Source of the DNA: Ecdyonurus torrentis
Taxonomy: Eukaryota; Arthropoda; Insecta; Ephemeroptera; Heptageniidae
Length of the DNA stretch: 64,000 nucleotides
Reading direction: 5' to 3'
NCBI GenBank assembly: GCA_949318235.1
Contig: OX439132.1
Location: 4,648,886-4,712,885 of the forward strand
The notes below the pieces were generated by a model. That model did not search any database. It was not told the DNA's origin and worked only from the letters and a program-made list of their open reading frames with translations. Shown here piece after piece: positions 30,273-36,265 of the stretch. The position numbers and the translations under genes are program-made. The stretch's first letter is position 1. Each line of letters starts with the position of its first letter.

Positions 30273-31431
30273 GAAAATTTATAAATATATTATAGTAGTA
30301 TAATAATTAATATAAAAAAATTGGTAAATTTGTTATAGGTGCACATAGGAAATGGTGTATTCCGTGACGCAGCAAACTTCAGTCGCATCAAACTGGTAGC
30401 CACGTATAAGAAGAACGTGTCCACACTGACCCGCAGCGTGGCTCGCATGTTATTCGACGACGACACACTCAAGAAGTGCTCTGTCTCTGGACAGAAGAGC
30501 AAGAAATTCCCGGACAGAATGCCAAAACCTCCGCTATCTCCCGTTCGCCTTACTGCTTTGAGAGGTCAGAAAACTTAATATTTATTTGCGTGTTTATTCA
30601 TACATATTTATTTCGTTATTTTTATTTTTTTTTTTTATTTGACAAGTTGTATGATGTTGCGTACCTGCGCCATGTTTGAATAGATATAAACGAGTACAAA
30701 TATAAATACATAATAGTTAATATGTTCAGCATAATTACTTATGTTATTACAAAATAACAACATTTGAGCTCTACAATGTAGCAAGTGTTCAATGTAGCAT
30801 CAAATATGTAATTTATTGTATTACAGTCAGGATAAGACAATCACAAATGTCATTTTATTTCTTTTTAGCAAATCTTTTATTTTGTTAAATTTTTACTATT
30901 TATTTATTTATTTTTTATAGTACTCACTTTATTTTGTTATAAATATACCTATAGTTCCTGAATAATGTAGATGATTTTTTTAATTTGCGATTTTCCCCCC
31001 TATTTGTAAATGTTATTTCTTTCTCAAAGATGGCTTTGAAGGGTATAAGCTTAAGTTATGAGTGCGATTAAAAAAACCAATAGTTTTTAATCTGGTAGCA
31101 CTTATAATTTTATTTTAATTTTTAAAGGGTAAAGAACTGAATAAAAGTTGTTAAAATTATTGTTCGCGTTTCTCTCTAGGTTGATTAAACCCTTGTTATT
31201 TTTCTTCCAGAATGCCACGAACATTTCGTGCAGACGACAGACGGGATAACGGACAAGGTAAGAGCGATGTCATCTCTGAACGCTCACCTCTCTTCTCTAC
31301 TGAGCGACATTGTCAACGGCAAGGCTAACACCTCTTCGTTTGCACACTCAAGAAATGACCCCACTCTCGGAGGAACACGGCAGTCGCAATCTGCCAAGAA
31401 AACTCCGAGCAAGACGCCCAATAAGGACTGA
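166..31431 (+). CDS. BTB/POZ transcription factor gene with alternative 3' zinc-finger or BEN exons (locus)
   Basis: Spliced locus on the plus strand. Common coding exons are 166-336, 1612-1794, 2989-3086 and 3447-3655 (220 residues plus one base). An optional cassette lies at 6573-6668, followed by alternative 3' ends at 9856-10076, at 22498-22934, or at 29481-29770 + 30339-30564 + 31211-31431. Predicted isoforms without the cassette are 293, 365 and 465 residues. The BTB domain is followed by an acidic, Ser/Pro-rich linker, then a DNA-binding end. This layout (a constant BTB half, every 3' exon entered in the same phase) is that of arthropod lola, mod(mdg4), broad and tramtrack. The protein is presumably nuclear, dimerises through BTB and binds DNA through the variable end. 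I cannot say which of these genes is the ortholog; the N-terminal wording recalls mod(mdg4) more than lola. The order of use of the 3' ends is inferred. Confidence 0.85.
337..1611 (+). other. BTB intron between the two BTB-domain exons
   Basis: AT-rich intron with poly-T near 673-701 and poly-A at 1299-1320. No other coding or structured element seen. Confidence 0.6.
1612..1794 (+). CDS. BTB gene, second half of BTB domain
   Basis: Acceptor TTTGTCAG at 1604-1611 and donor CAG|GTAAAT at 1795. Codes 61 residues, starting MNPCQHPIVIMQDV and running through LLNFMYQGEATVNQNELPGF to LRISGLAP. These are the conserved NPC.HPIVI, FMY.GEV and L.I.GL motifs of the arthropod BTB class. It joins the previous exon in phase 0 (..LFK|MNP..). 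A second possible donor (CCAG|GTGCAT, 1786) would drop nine bases in frame. Confidence 0.9.
2450..2660. mobile_element. Outer MITE family, partial copy
   Basis: GAGGAAACCAGCAAGTGCCT, TAGTTTGACCAACAAATCTT and GCTAGCACAGAGATAAA match the left half of the family at 21887-22241. The right half is missing. Confidence 0.4.
2989..3086 (+). CDS. BTB gene, linker exon 3
   Basis: Acceptor TGATTGCAG ends at 2988, donor GCTAG|GTACGT at 3087. Codes 32 full residues plus two bases: Gly/Ser/Thr/Pro-rich and polar (GGDHSDGGSTGHSEPSTQ then PPRLSPIPPNKRA). Low-complexity linkers of this kind follow the BTB domain in lola/broad-type proteins. The basic KRAR at the exon junction could be part of a nuclear localisation signal. 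Confidence 0.8.
3447..3655 (+). CDS. BTB gene, last common exon (acidic linker)
   Basis: Acceptor GTTTTCAG ends at 3446, donor CAAG|GTAAAT at 3656. Completes an Arg codon from the previous exon, giving KRARRSKERDW, a basic cluster that may be a nuclear localisation signal. An acidic stretch with EDEISLEEADDW follows, then Ser/Cys/Pro-rich residues. It ends in phase 1 with a single G, which is the same phase required by all downstream alternative exons. This is the branch point for isoform choice. Confidence 0.85.
4654..5010. mobile_element. Long inverted-repeat element, copy 1
   Basis: Arms CCCTTGTCAACTTACTTTTC .. and .. AAAAGTAAGTTGACAAGGG with near-perfect inner arms (TTATCCATGAATTAGACACC; GTTATATCACGTATCTGACG). 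The loop holds AAGCCCCTCCCTCAAGTTCT. A second copy lies at 8144-8526. Confidence 0.65.
6058..6520. mobile_element. Outer MITE family (GCTAGCACAGAG arms), copy
   Basis: GTGAAAAATGTTGCTAGCAC AGAGATCA at left and inverted TGTCTCTGTGCTAGCAAATG at right, with end-like TTCCTGTCTCCTTAC. Related: 21887-22241, 8030-8727 and a half copy near 2450-2660. Confidence 0.5.
6573..6668 (+). CDS. BTB gene, possible 32-residue in-phase cassette exon
   Basis: Acceptor TTGACTTGCAG ends at 6572, donor AAAAG|GTAAGA at 6669. In phase 1 it reads without stops for exactly 96 nt (VCWFEPGPSSSQALPGTSSQ, then a Gln/Leu/Pro stretch) and returns to phase 1, so it can be kept or skipped without changing the frame of any later exon. 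GC content is visibly higher than the surrounding intron, which supports coding. It has no recognisable domain and extends the Ser/Pro/Gln linker. Whether it is constitutive or optional cannot be told from sequence. Confidence 0.65.
7260..7370. mobile_element. Palindromic 100-bp MITE family, copy 1
   Basis: Inverted ends TGTTCATAAACCCTGTTTTC and GAAAACAGGGTTTATGAACA around a short centre. Members at 15129-15224, 28302-28406 and 51773-51872 share ends and length. No coding capacity. Confidence 0.65.
8030..8727. mobile_element. Nested elements: inverted-repeat element copy 2 inside another MITE
   Basis: The inner part (8144-8526) matches the 4654-5010 element (TTATCCATGAATTAGGCACC, AAGCCCCTCCCTCAAGTTAT). 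The outer halves (GTGAAAAATGTTGCAGCACA at left, TTTGTGCTAGCAATATTTTT at right) match the uninterrupted outer family at 6058-6520 and 21887-22241, so the inner element looks inserted. Confidence 0.5.
9856..10076 (+). CDS. BTB gene, alternative 3' exon with one C2H2 finger
   Basis: Acceptor TTTTTTGCAG ends at 9855. Phase 1 gives GTQTPGELNPLL, an acidic run EEESEEEI, then a full C2H2 finger, CHICERTFLCQSHLVKHF followed by KHEH (C-x2-C-x12-H-x4-H). After DDRPVS comes C-I-T-C and a TAG stop at 10074-10076. The isoform would be 293 residues. In lola-type genes such exons usually hold two fingers, so the second finger appears cut off after its first Cys pair (see findings). The 3' UTR follows; poly-T runs at 10147-10170 and 10230-10277 are AT-rich noise. 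Confidence 0.75.
10780..11190 (-). mobile_element. tRNA-derived SINE, longest copy
   Basis: On the minus strand, TGGCTGAGTGG (11179-11169) matches an RNA polymerase III A box and GGTTCAAGCC (11125-11116) a B box, 54 bases apart as in a tRNA. A body of about 330 bases follows, with CCAGCCTGCCTAGAGTTTCC and GATAAGACAATGTCTTGATGG. The body recurs at 39278-39470 (plus strand) and, degraded, at 56440-56815 (minus strand). Confidence 0.65.
11221..11329. mobile_element. Tc1/mariner-like MITE, divergent copy
   Basis: CAGACAAAAGTTTGAGAACA after TA at the left; TCTCAAACCTTTGTCCAGAG at the right. Same end design as the 42593 element but mutated. It lies next to the SINE. Confidence 0.45.
11794..12129. 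mobile_element. TTAA-ended MITE of 336 bp
   Basis: Ends TTAAGGAAGTAGGGTACC and inverted GGTACCCTACTCCCTTAA. No coding capacity. Lies in the intron between the first two alternative 3' exons of the BTB gene. Confidence 0.6.
12409..12589. repeat. Inverted repeat of about 180 bp
   Basis: TGGCTCTATGGGGAGATTTT with CACCCCATTTTTCAC at left; GTGAAAAATGGGGTGACGAA and CACAGAGCCA at right. Hairpin MITE without coding capacity. Confidence 0.55.
13631..13933. mobile_element. Inverted-repeat element, GGATAGGAGAAA ends, copy 1
   Basis: Left end GTAATCACAGAAAGGATAGG, right end CTATCTTTTCTGTAATTAC; inner arms GATGGCACAGGTTACACAAA and TGTGTAAGCTGTGCCATCAA. A second, related copy lies 0.9 kb away at 14506-14829. 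Confidence 0.6.
14506..14829. mobile_element. Inverted-repeat element, GGATAGGAGAAA ends, copy 2
   Basis: Left GATAATCAAAGATAAGGATA, right TATCCTTTTCTTTGATTATC; inner arms identical in kind to copy 1. The 50 bases left of both copies (AATTAATTAGGAAA..TTTTGGTTTGAA) also match, so either the unit is longer or the locus was duplicated. Confidence 0.6.
15129..15224. mobile_element. Palindromic 100-bp MITE family, copy 2
   Basis: Ends TGTTCGCAAACCCTGTTCTC and CAGGGTTTACGAACA; centre TTACATTTGAATATTCATTT as in the other copies. Confidence 0.6.
16660..16820. repeat. GC-rich hairpin
   Basis: Left AAAGGAAGTGCCGGAAGAGG AAACCACGTGACGGTAAAAG and right arm its near-perfect complement, with a short loop near 16735. 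Open frames across it are by-products of the palindrome. Confidence 0.55.
16848..16995. mobile_element. Dispersed repeat with CTACAATAGAAATTGTAGCG core, copy 1
   Basis: CCTCACAAACTGGG, GACGTCAACAATGCCGGGTC and CTACAATAGAAATTGTAGCG. The reverse complement recurs at 48181-48353 with the same order of blocks. Confidence 0.5.
20609..20926. repeat. Tandem duplication, 2 x 159 bp
   Basis: AAAAAGCTAAATGTTCTGCAG.. occurs at 20609 and again at 20768; the two 159-bp units differ at only a few bases (for example CCAATAGC/CCATTAGC, GTACGTATG/GTACATATG), so the duplication is recent. Confidence 0.85.
21011..21194. repeat. 31-bp minisatellite, six copies
   Basis: Unit AATAAATAAACAATACCTGY.. of 31 bp repeated six times, differing only at CYATTAG / TTATTAG. 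Sits about 90 bases after the 159-bp duplication. Confidence 0.85.
21887..22241. mobile_element. Outer MITE family (GCTAGCACAGAG arms), copy
   Basis: GTTTGGTGACAAATCTTTCT then AGCACAGAAATAATGAACAC at left; TTATCTCTGTGCTAGCAATA at right. Ends GAGAAAACCAGCACTAG and CAGTGCCAGTTTCCTCC are inverted. It stops about 250 bases before the three-finger exon. Confidence 0.5.
22498..22934 (+). CDS. BTB gene, alternative 3' exon with three C2H2 fingers
   Basis: Acceptor TTTTTGCAG ends at 22497. Phase 1 gives a basic stretch (KINKKIRIRLKS), a Thr/Ser/Pro-rich linker, then three C2H2 fingers: CNTCGKTFLTNSNLTRHEKN.., CEQCHKVLKNTDSLLSHVRI.. and CTICGRTYGQKKNLRNHERS.., each C-x2-C-x12-H-x4-H. Stop TAA is at 22932-22934. 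The isoform would be 365 residues. The finger recognition-helix residues differ between the three, as expected for sequence-specific DNA binding. Codon use is AT-rich like the neighbours. Confidence 0.88.
23609..23825. mobile_element. Inverted-repeat element related to the 13631 family
   Basis: AAAGGATAGAATTACCAGCA AGGGCCTTAC at left; AAGGCTCTTGCTGGCAATTC at right; inner arms CCACAGTAGAAGTTCTATAG and its complement. Likely a hairpin MITE. Confidence 0.55.
24422..24506. repeat. Compound CA/CT microsatellite
   Basis: (CA)8 followed by (CT)35, uninterrupted. Confidence 0.95.
26041..26542. repeat. 500-bp near-perfect hairpin
   Basis: Left arm begins ATAGCAGACGTTGCAAAAGT, right arm ends ACTTTTGCAACGTCTGCTAT. 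Arms pair over most of 500 bp (for example CTTTCTTATGGGACAATGAA with TTATTGCCCCATAAGAAAG), around an AT-rich centre near 26290. A run of CAAGT repeats breaks the left arm. No coding capacity. Confidence 0.6.
27325..27366. repeat. CAA microsatellite
   Basis: AAC/CAA repeated about 14 times in the BTB intron before the BEN module. Confidence 0.9.
28302..28406. mobile_element. Palindromic 100-bp MITE family, copy 3
   Basis: Ends TGTTCGTAAACCCTGTTTTC and AAATAGGGTTTACGAACA; internal AAAATGACGATCAGC shared with the copy at 51773-51872. Confidence 0.65.
28470..28712. repeat. Inverted repeat of about 240 bp
   Basis: Left AGGGACGCGAGGTAGAGAAA and right TCTCTACCTCGCGTCCCTGT, extending outward to GGGGAATGGGAGATA and its complement. 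The CG-rich arms contrast with the AT-rich surroundings. A weaker relative may lie at 20380-20590. Confidence 0.55.
29481..29770 (+). CDS. BTB gene, alternative 3' module exon 1: Cys/His segment and one C2H2 finger
   Basis: Acceptor ATTATTTCAG ends at 29480. Phase 1 gives a polar stretch, then CPSCFALLQTSDEVHFC followed by a classical C2H2 finger, CHFCTQIFESEMMLDIH then KRNTH (C-x2-C-x12-H-x4-H). Donor GAG|GTCAGT at 29771 leaves phase 0 into the exon at 30339. If the donor is not used, translation stops at TAG 29780-29782 (isoform of 320 residues). GC content here is clearly above the introns. Confidence 0.75.
29800..30015. repeat. AT-rich dispersed palindromic repeat (CATAATTTATGC family)
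   Basis: ATTTAGCATAATTTATGCTA and GCAGCATAAATTACGTTATT. Similar tracts at about 30700-30830, 31500-31690, 41570-41790, 45480-45640, 46600-46720, 51500-51670 and 55300-55440. Here it lies in the intron after the first BEN-module exon. Confidence 0.45.
30339..30564 (+). CDS. BTB gene, alternative 3' module exon 2: BEN-type domain, first part
   Basis: Acceptor TGTTATAG ends at 30338, donor AGAG|GTCAGA at 30565; enters phase 0 and leaves phase 1. Codes VHIGNGVFRDAANFSRI, then VSTLTRSVARMLFDDDTL, KKCSVSG and PPLSPVRLTALR. The pattern of helix with L.R.VAR.LF...L..CSV.G, then PPL.P.....L, matches what is known of BEN domains (DNA-binding; in BANP, NAC1 and insect Insensitive). Assignment is from motif recognition only. 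The exon is GC-rich relative to its flanks. Confidence 0.75.
31211..31431 (+). CDS. BTB gene, alternative 3' module last exon: end of BEN-type domain and basic tail
   Basis: Acceptor TTTCTTCCAG ends at 31210. Phase 1 completes the BEN-like region: ECHEHFVQTTDGITDKVRAM then SSLNAHLSSLLSDIVNG, an amphipathic helix typical of the domain end. A Ser/Thr/Lys tail follows (SAKKTPSKTPNKD) and TGA at 31429-31431. The tail has SP/TP-like basic repeats that may aid DNA binding. Full isoform: BTB + linker + zinc-binding segment + BEN, 465 residues. Confidence 0.75.
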
Positions 31432-32877
31432 ACAAGCGTAGTTTAGTTCAACTTTTACATTAGAGCAAGATGTGAAACATTCATATCCCCAATTGTATAC
31501 GGACAACAAATAATATAATAATCATTATGATAGCAATAATTCATAATAACTAATAACATATATATAATTTATGCAATATTGTATAAAAAGATTATGCTAC
31601 ATAGCATAACAGTTATGTTGTACAGGTTGTTACAACAAACACATTTATGCTATTAATTACTGCAACATAAATTTACGTAATATTTTTCCCAGTGCTATAA
31701 TTTGAATTAGCAATCATGATAATACACTTGACTTGCTTGCATTCTTGGAATTATGTAGGATTTTTTTTTTTTTTTTTTTTTTTTTTACGCAAACACCGTT
31801 AAATATTTCCCGTATTTCAGCTTTAAAAATAATATTGATTTGATTGTGAGCAATATGGAACAAAGGAGAACACATTGCTATTTTTATCTTCTTCTTTTTT
31901 TTTATTTTGATTATTAATTAGTAGTACTGCATCTAAGCATAACAGAAAAATTATCAAAATAAAAAAAATAAAAAGTTAAAGGCTGCTTTCTCTCTCGCTC
32001 TCTCTCTCTCTCTTTTCTTTCTTTTTTTCCCTTATTTTTTAAGTTAAAGAATATAATAGATATTTTGAAATAGATTTATATATATGATAGAAATATATTA
32101 TATGATATTATTAAGCTTATGTATTTTAAATTTTTTTTTTTTTTTTTTTTTTTTTACTTCATCGCGTTTATTTACTTTTTTTTATCATTATTATTATCAT
32201 TATGCTTTATCGTTTGCTATGCTTCAATAGTTTAAGTTATGGTAACTTTATCAGTATAAATATTATATTAAGAGCTCCTAAGATGTATTTTCTTTTTCTG
32301 TTTTTCTTGGAATGGGACATTATTAACAGAACATCATAATTTTACTTTTTAACCTTATTGTTTTATTGTTGTGAAGTTTTATACAATAATTAATATTATA
32401 ATTAATTTTAGACTGTAGTATGGCTATATAAAGTGTCTGCCTATATCATAGTGTATGTAATAGTATTATTATAGCGATATACACTCAGAAAACACATGTC
32501 TAGTGTCAATACAATTATTGACTATAATCTAAGTAAATGACTTGCAGTAAATGTTTGGTGAAATAACTGGTTATATACTTCAACTGTACACACTCGAAAT
32601 AAAATAATGCATCGAATACATTTTTTTACGAATAAGACACATATTTTCTGCTATATAAGGGTTGTAATTAGATGGCTTGTATCTCAAAATCTAAAAATAA
32701 AACTTTGAAACTTTGTAATGCCATTTGACAGTTAATAGTGACAACAACAACAACAACAAAAATCCGAACCCATGACCGTAAGAAAGAAAACAATTATTGA
32801 AATTAATATGGGTTCTTGTGGGACTAAAACTTCAAAAAAAAAAAAATTTAAATCTAGCATAGTGACCCCCCATTTTT

Positions 32878-32908
<31 letters not shown>

Positions 32909-33439
32909 CATTTTTGAAAATACTTTATCCTAGTGTATCACTGTGCAGCATTTTAGTTTTTTCCTTCTTTACAACTTTTTAGTCAAATCCCATAGTATCT
33001 AATTTACCGCCTTTATTTGTGGCAAGTAGAAAATATATTATATTATGTGATACATGAAAAATGTATTTGTTGCAATATTTTATTGAGAGTGTAGTTGTTG
33101 AGTTGTAGATTTGTACGCACAGCTGATTATAGTGACTGCTTTGTGGTAATGTAAGCTCCAAGATTATACGTAAGTGTTTTTGAAGTGTATATTTGTATTT
33201 AAATATAAGATTTATGTGTGTGGAACTTAATATAATAAAAACAATTTCATTTAACAAAAACGTGACTTTTGATTTATAACACCAATTCTATTTTTTTTTA
33301 TTATTATTATTATTATTTAGTTTTATTGTATAGCAATTAAAAAATGTCTCAAGTGTTAATGTTTTAGCCTGGAAATAAGTAATGATACAAAAAGTCAGTC
33401 CTCGCGGCGCAATAATTTCAATTACAATAGATCCAATGA

Positions 33440-33770
33440 GGAAGGCCAGAAAAGTTAGGACGTAATTTTATTACAGATTTTAAACAAAAACATCGTTCTA
33501 AATCGACAGATATGCGAATTTCTAAGTTTTTAGTTCATTTATATTTTTAATTTATTTTTGAAAGTCGTAAAATGACGTCACGGTCGGTAATTTGTTCCTA
33601 TGCTCGCATGCATAAGTAACCGAACGTAACGTCATTTTTCGATTTTCAAAAATGAATTAAAAATTATTTCATAATGCAAAAATTAGAATTTTGCATATCA
33701 ATCGATTCAGGACAATGTCTTCTTTAAGAATAATATATGCAAATAAAATAAAATTGCTTTTTCTTTTAGT
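33440..33770. mobile_element. Inverted-repeat element, TGACGTCA loop family, copy 1
   Basis: Arms around TTTGAAAGTCGTAAAATGAC GTCACGG and CGTAACGTCATTTTTCGATT, with outer ACATCGTTCTAAATCGACAG and ATCGATTCAGGACAATGTCT. Similar order at 41070-41390. Intergenic between the BTB gene and gene 2. Confidence 0.5.
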
Positions 33771-33990
33771 CTTCATGCAAATATATTGTCAATGGAGATT
33801 GCATAGAATCGAATTTATTGCATGTTAAAAACATTGCATCATTACATTTATTAGACCACGTAATAAAATACCTTATTAAAATACAATTAATCAGCAAAAT
33901 AAATATTTATAACAGCACAAAAAGTTTATTAGATCTATAGTGCACTTGGCGTGGAATACACTATACCACTGGAACTTTTTGAGTAACGTG

Positions 33991-34112
33991 CAGCTCTGGC
34001 CAAAAGTTTGAGAACGATTTGTATAGGCAACACGCAACCACACTATGTTATCTTTATGGGAAAACGCTGCGGCCGCCGCTACCCCGTTCTTAAACTTTTG
34101 GCCAGCGAGCTG
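33991..34112. mobile_element. Tc1/mariner-like MITE, second copy
   Basis: Starts CAGCTCTGGCCAAAAGTTTG and ends with the inverted AAACTTTTGGCCAGCGAGCTG followed by TA. The centre (CTGCGGCCGCCGC) is unusually GC-rich. Left flank TG instead of TA. Confidence 0.6.
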
Positions 34113-35299
34113 TACCAGCTGTACTTCAAAACTTAGAATACATTTTTTTTTTTTTCATTTTATAGTAATGTAAGGAAACTTTCATGCCATAAAAAATAGA
34201 CCAACCATAGACACACCATCATTCAAACGAAATGGAACAACAAAACAATAAATAATACATATATAATTAATTGTTATATAAATCTTTTTGAATAATAATA
34301 ATTAAGTATTATAAATAAGTGATTGAATAAAGTTGCATATATTTATTAAATTTTTCTGTTATATAAACTCTCAATAAACGTTTTTATTACATAATAAAAT
34401 AATTTCCGCTAGTTATTTATTTTTTTGTTCCTGCATTGACATTGGCATATTTACATCAATTTCCTCCCATTACAAATATTTTGCAGTATATGTATGTGTC
34501 TCTTTCATTTCCAAGTCTGATTACCATTTTTAATTTTTACCTCAGAGTAAATTGAGATAATTATTGTTATGTATTCGATAGATAAAAAATTTACCCCATA
34601 TTATTATTATTGTTATAGATTATAATTATATTTATTTATATATGGAAAAGTTTGACTAAGTGGTTGAGCTATATGGTAAAATTTGCAGTTTCTCGAAGCT
34701 GAATATTTAAAACAACTCAGGATTAAAATTACATATTTTATTGTCATTTATATTTAAAAGACCAATAATAAAAACAACTGAAATTTTCAGTATCCTTACC
34801 TAATTCTTCTGATCTCGGTGCAGAAGTTTATTCAAAAAAGAAACAAAATTATAAAAATGGTTCTACAATTCTAAAGGCTTGGAATTGAGTGTTTACTTTT
34901 TATTTTTAAACCTTTGTTGTTGTATTTTTATAGTTGCTATGCGCTATGAATGTTATATATTAACAAATTGATGCTTATATATATATATATATATATATAT
35001 TTTTATATATTATTTTCATTTATAATGACGACGATGACGTCATCAAATCATTATCATCAAATTGAATGTTTAAAAAAATGACAAAGTGAAACTAAAAACA
35101 AAAAAATACGTAGAAATAAATATGCAGTCGGAATTATAAAATTATTTTTAATCACAGTTTTCATTGCTCTTGTGGGTGTTTACCATGCAACAATGATTTA
35201 TTATTATTATTGACTTGGAACACGCAAAAGTGTATTTAAAAGTCCCTTTTCAATTATTATTATTATTAATTATTTTGCAATTAGTAATTTTAAAAAATC

Positions 35300-35442
35300 C
35301 TAAAGCCTAGGACAGCGGTCCTTCTTATCCCTTTTCTTATCGCAGCGATAAGAGCTTGGACTGTGCTAACTTTATGGACGCTATCCCAGGGGTGGAGCCT
35401 AAATTGCGATAAGAAACGACCGCTGCCTTGGCCTTAAAGAAT
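35300..35442. repeat. Inverted repeat of about 140 bp
   Basis: AAAGCCTAGGACAGCGGTCC and TTCTTATCGC at left; GCGATAAGAAACGACCGCTG CCTTGGCCTTA at right. Located about 15 bases before TTAA-ended repeat copy 1. Confidence 0.5.
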
Positions 35443-35454
35443 ATTTTGCAAAGT

Positions 35455-35812
35455 TTAAAGGAATAGACCAGAGAAAAACATAAGCATTTATATCACAACA
35501 CACTTTATGGGACTTACATAAATAACTTTAGTTTGTCTCAAAACTCAACAGTATCTCCGTAACAGTGATCAGAAAATTTCAATTTATGCAACCCACACAA
35601 CATTTTCATACTAATTTATGCATGTTTCTGACGTCATAAACATGAATAGTCACTTAAATTGCATACTTTACAGTATTTTCACGCTCTCTCGTTGGGGCTA
35701 CATTAACATTCTGGTAAAAATTGTCAACAGTTTTGAAGATCCCATTCCGTGTTTAATCCATTAAAAAGCACATGTTGTTTTATGTGGTCTACGGCTTTAA
35801 GGATAGGATATT
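35455..35812. mobile_element. TTAA-ended dispersed repeat (about 350 bp), copy 1
   Basis: Starts TTTAAAGGAATAGACCAGAG and ends with inverted TGGTCTACGGCTTTAAG. Diagnostic inside: CAGTGATCAGAAAATTTCAA and TGTTTCTGACGTCATAAACA. Four copies in the window (39952-40268, 48418-48770, 52083-52401). This one ends about 350 bases upstream of the TATA box of gene 2. Confidence 0.65.
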
Positions 35813-36163
35813 GGACTTTAAATGTTTTCTACGTCGCTAAAATATAAAATCAACTGTATATTTCTGAGGCAACTTAGAAGCTAATTTACTTTTTTAAAGT
35901 TATAGTTATCAAGATGTGCAGAAGGATAGACTGCGAAGTGTTACATGTTTTACTCGTATGTAATGTAATCATGCACCAATATATTTTAATAATATTTAAA
36001 ATAAAATCATATTCATAATAAAATTTGACATCTGATTTCCATAAAATTGAATTCACACAATAAATAACATAGAAAATAATATATTTAAATGACAATATAT
36101 TATGAAAATATATATATATTTTTTTTTGTATTGGAAACCTTGATTTTTTGTGCCAACCGAGCT

Positions 36164-36170
36164 TATAAAT
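36164..36170 (+). promoter_or_regulatory. TATA box of the Met/Gly-rich secreted protein gene
   Basis: TATAAAT lies 48 bases upstream of the ATG at 36212. A start around 36190-36195 would give a 5' UTR of only about 20 bases. A strong TATA box with a very short leader and a signal-peptide exon is common for arthropod genes of abundant secreted structural proteins; that link is inference. Confidence 0.65.
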
Positions 36171-36211
36171 ACAGCTTCCACAATCAATTCGCCACGTAGT
36201 CCGTTTTAGCC

Positions 36212-36265
36212 ATGGGAGTAACACGAACTGGACTCCGTTTGGCTCTTAGCGGATCAATTTTTCTT
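36212..36265 (+). CDS. Gene 2 exon 1: most of the signal peptide
   Basis: MGVTRTGLRLALSGSIFL, 18 codons, phase 0 donor CTT|GTAAGC at 36266. The ATG sits in CCATGG, a good start context, about 20 bases after the presumed transcription start. The intron cutting the signal peptide is a common design in arthropod secreted-protein genes. Confidence 0.75.

Larger units (their letters stand above)
31432..36163. other. Intergenic region between the BTB gene and gene 2
   Basis: 3' UTR and intergenic DNA: AT-rich palindromic tract (31500-31690), poly-T runs, CT run near 31990-32013, then the repeats at 33440-33770, 33991-34112, 35300-35442 and 35455-35812. No gene seen on either strand. Confidence 0.55.
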
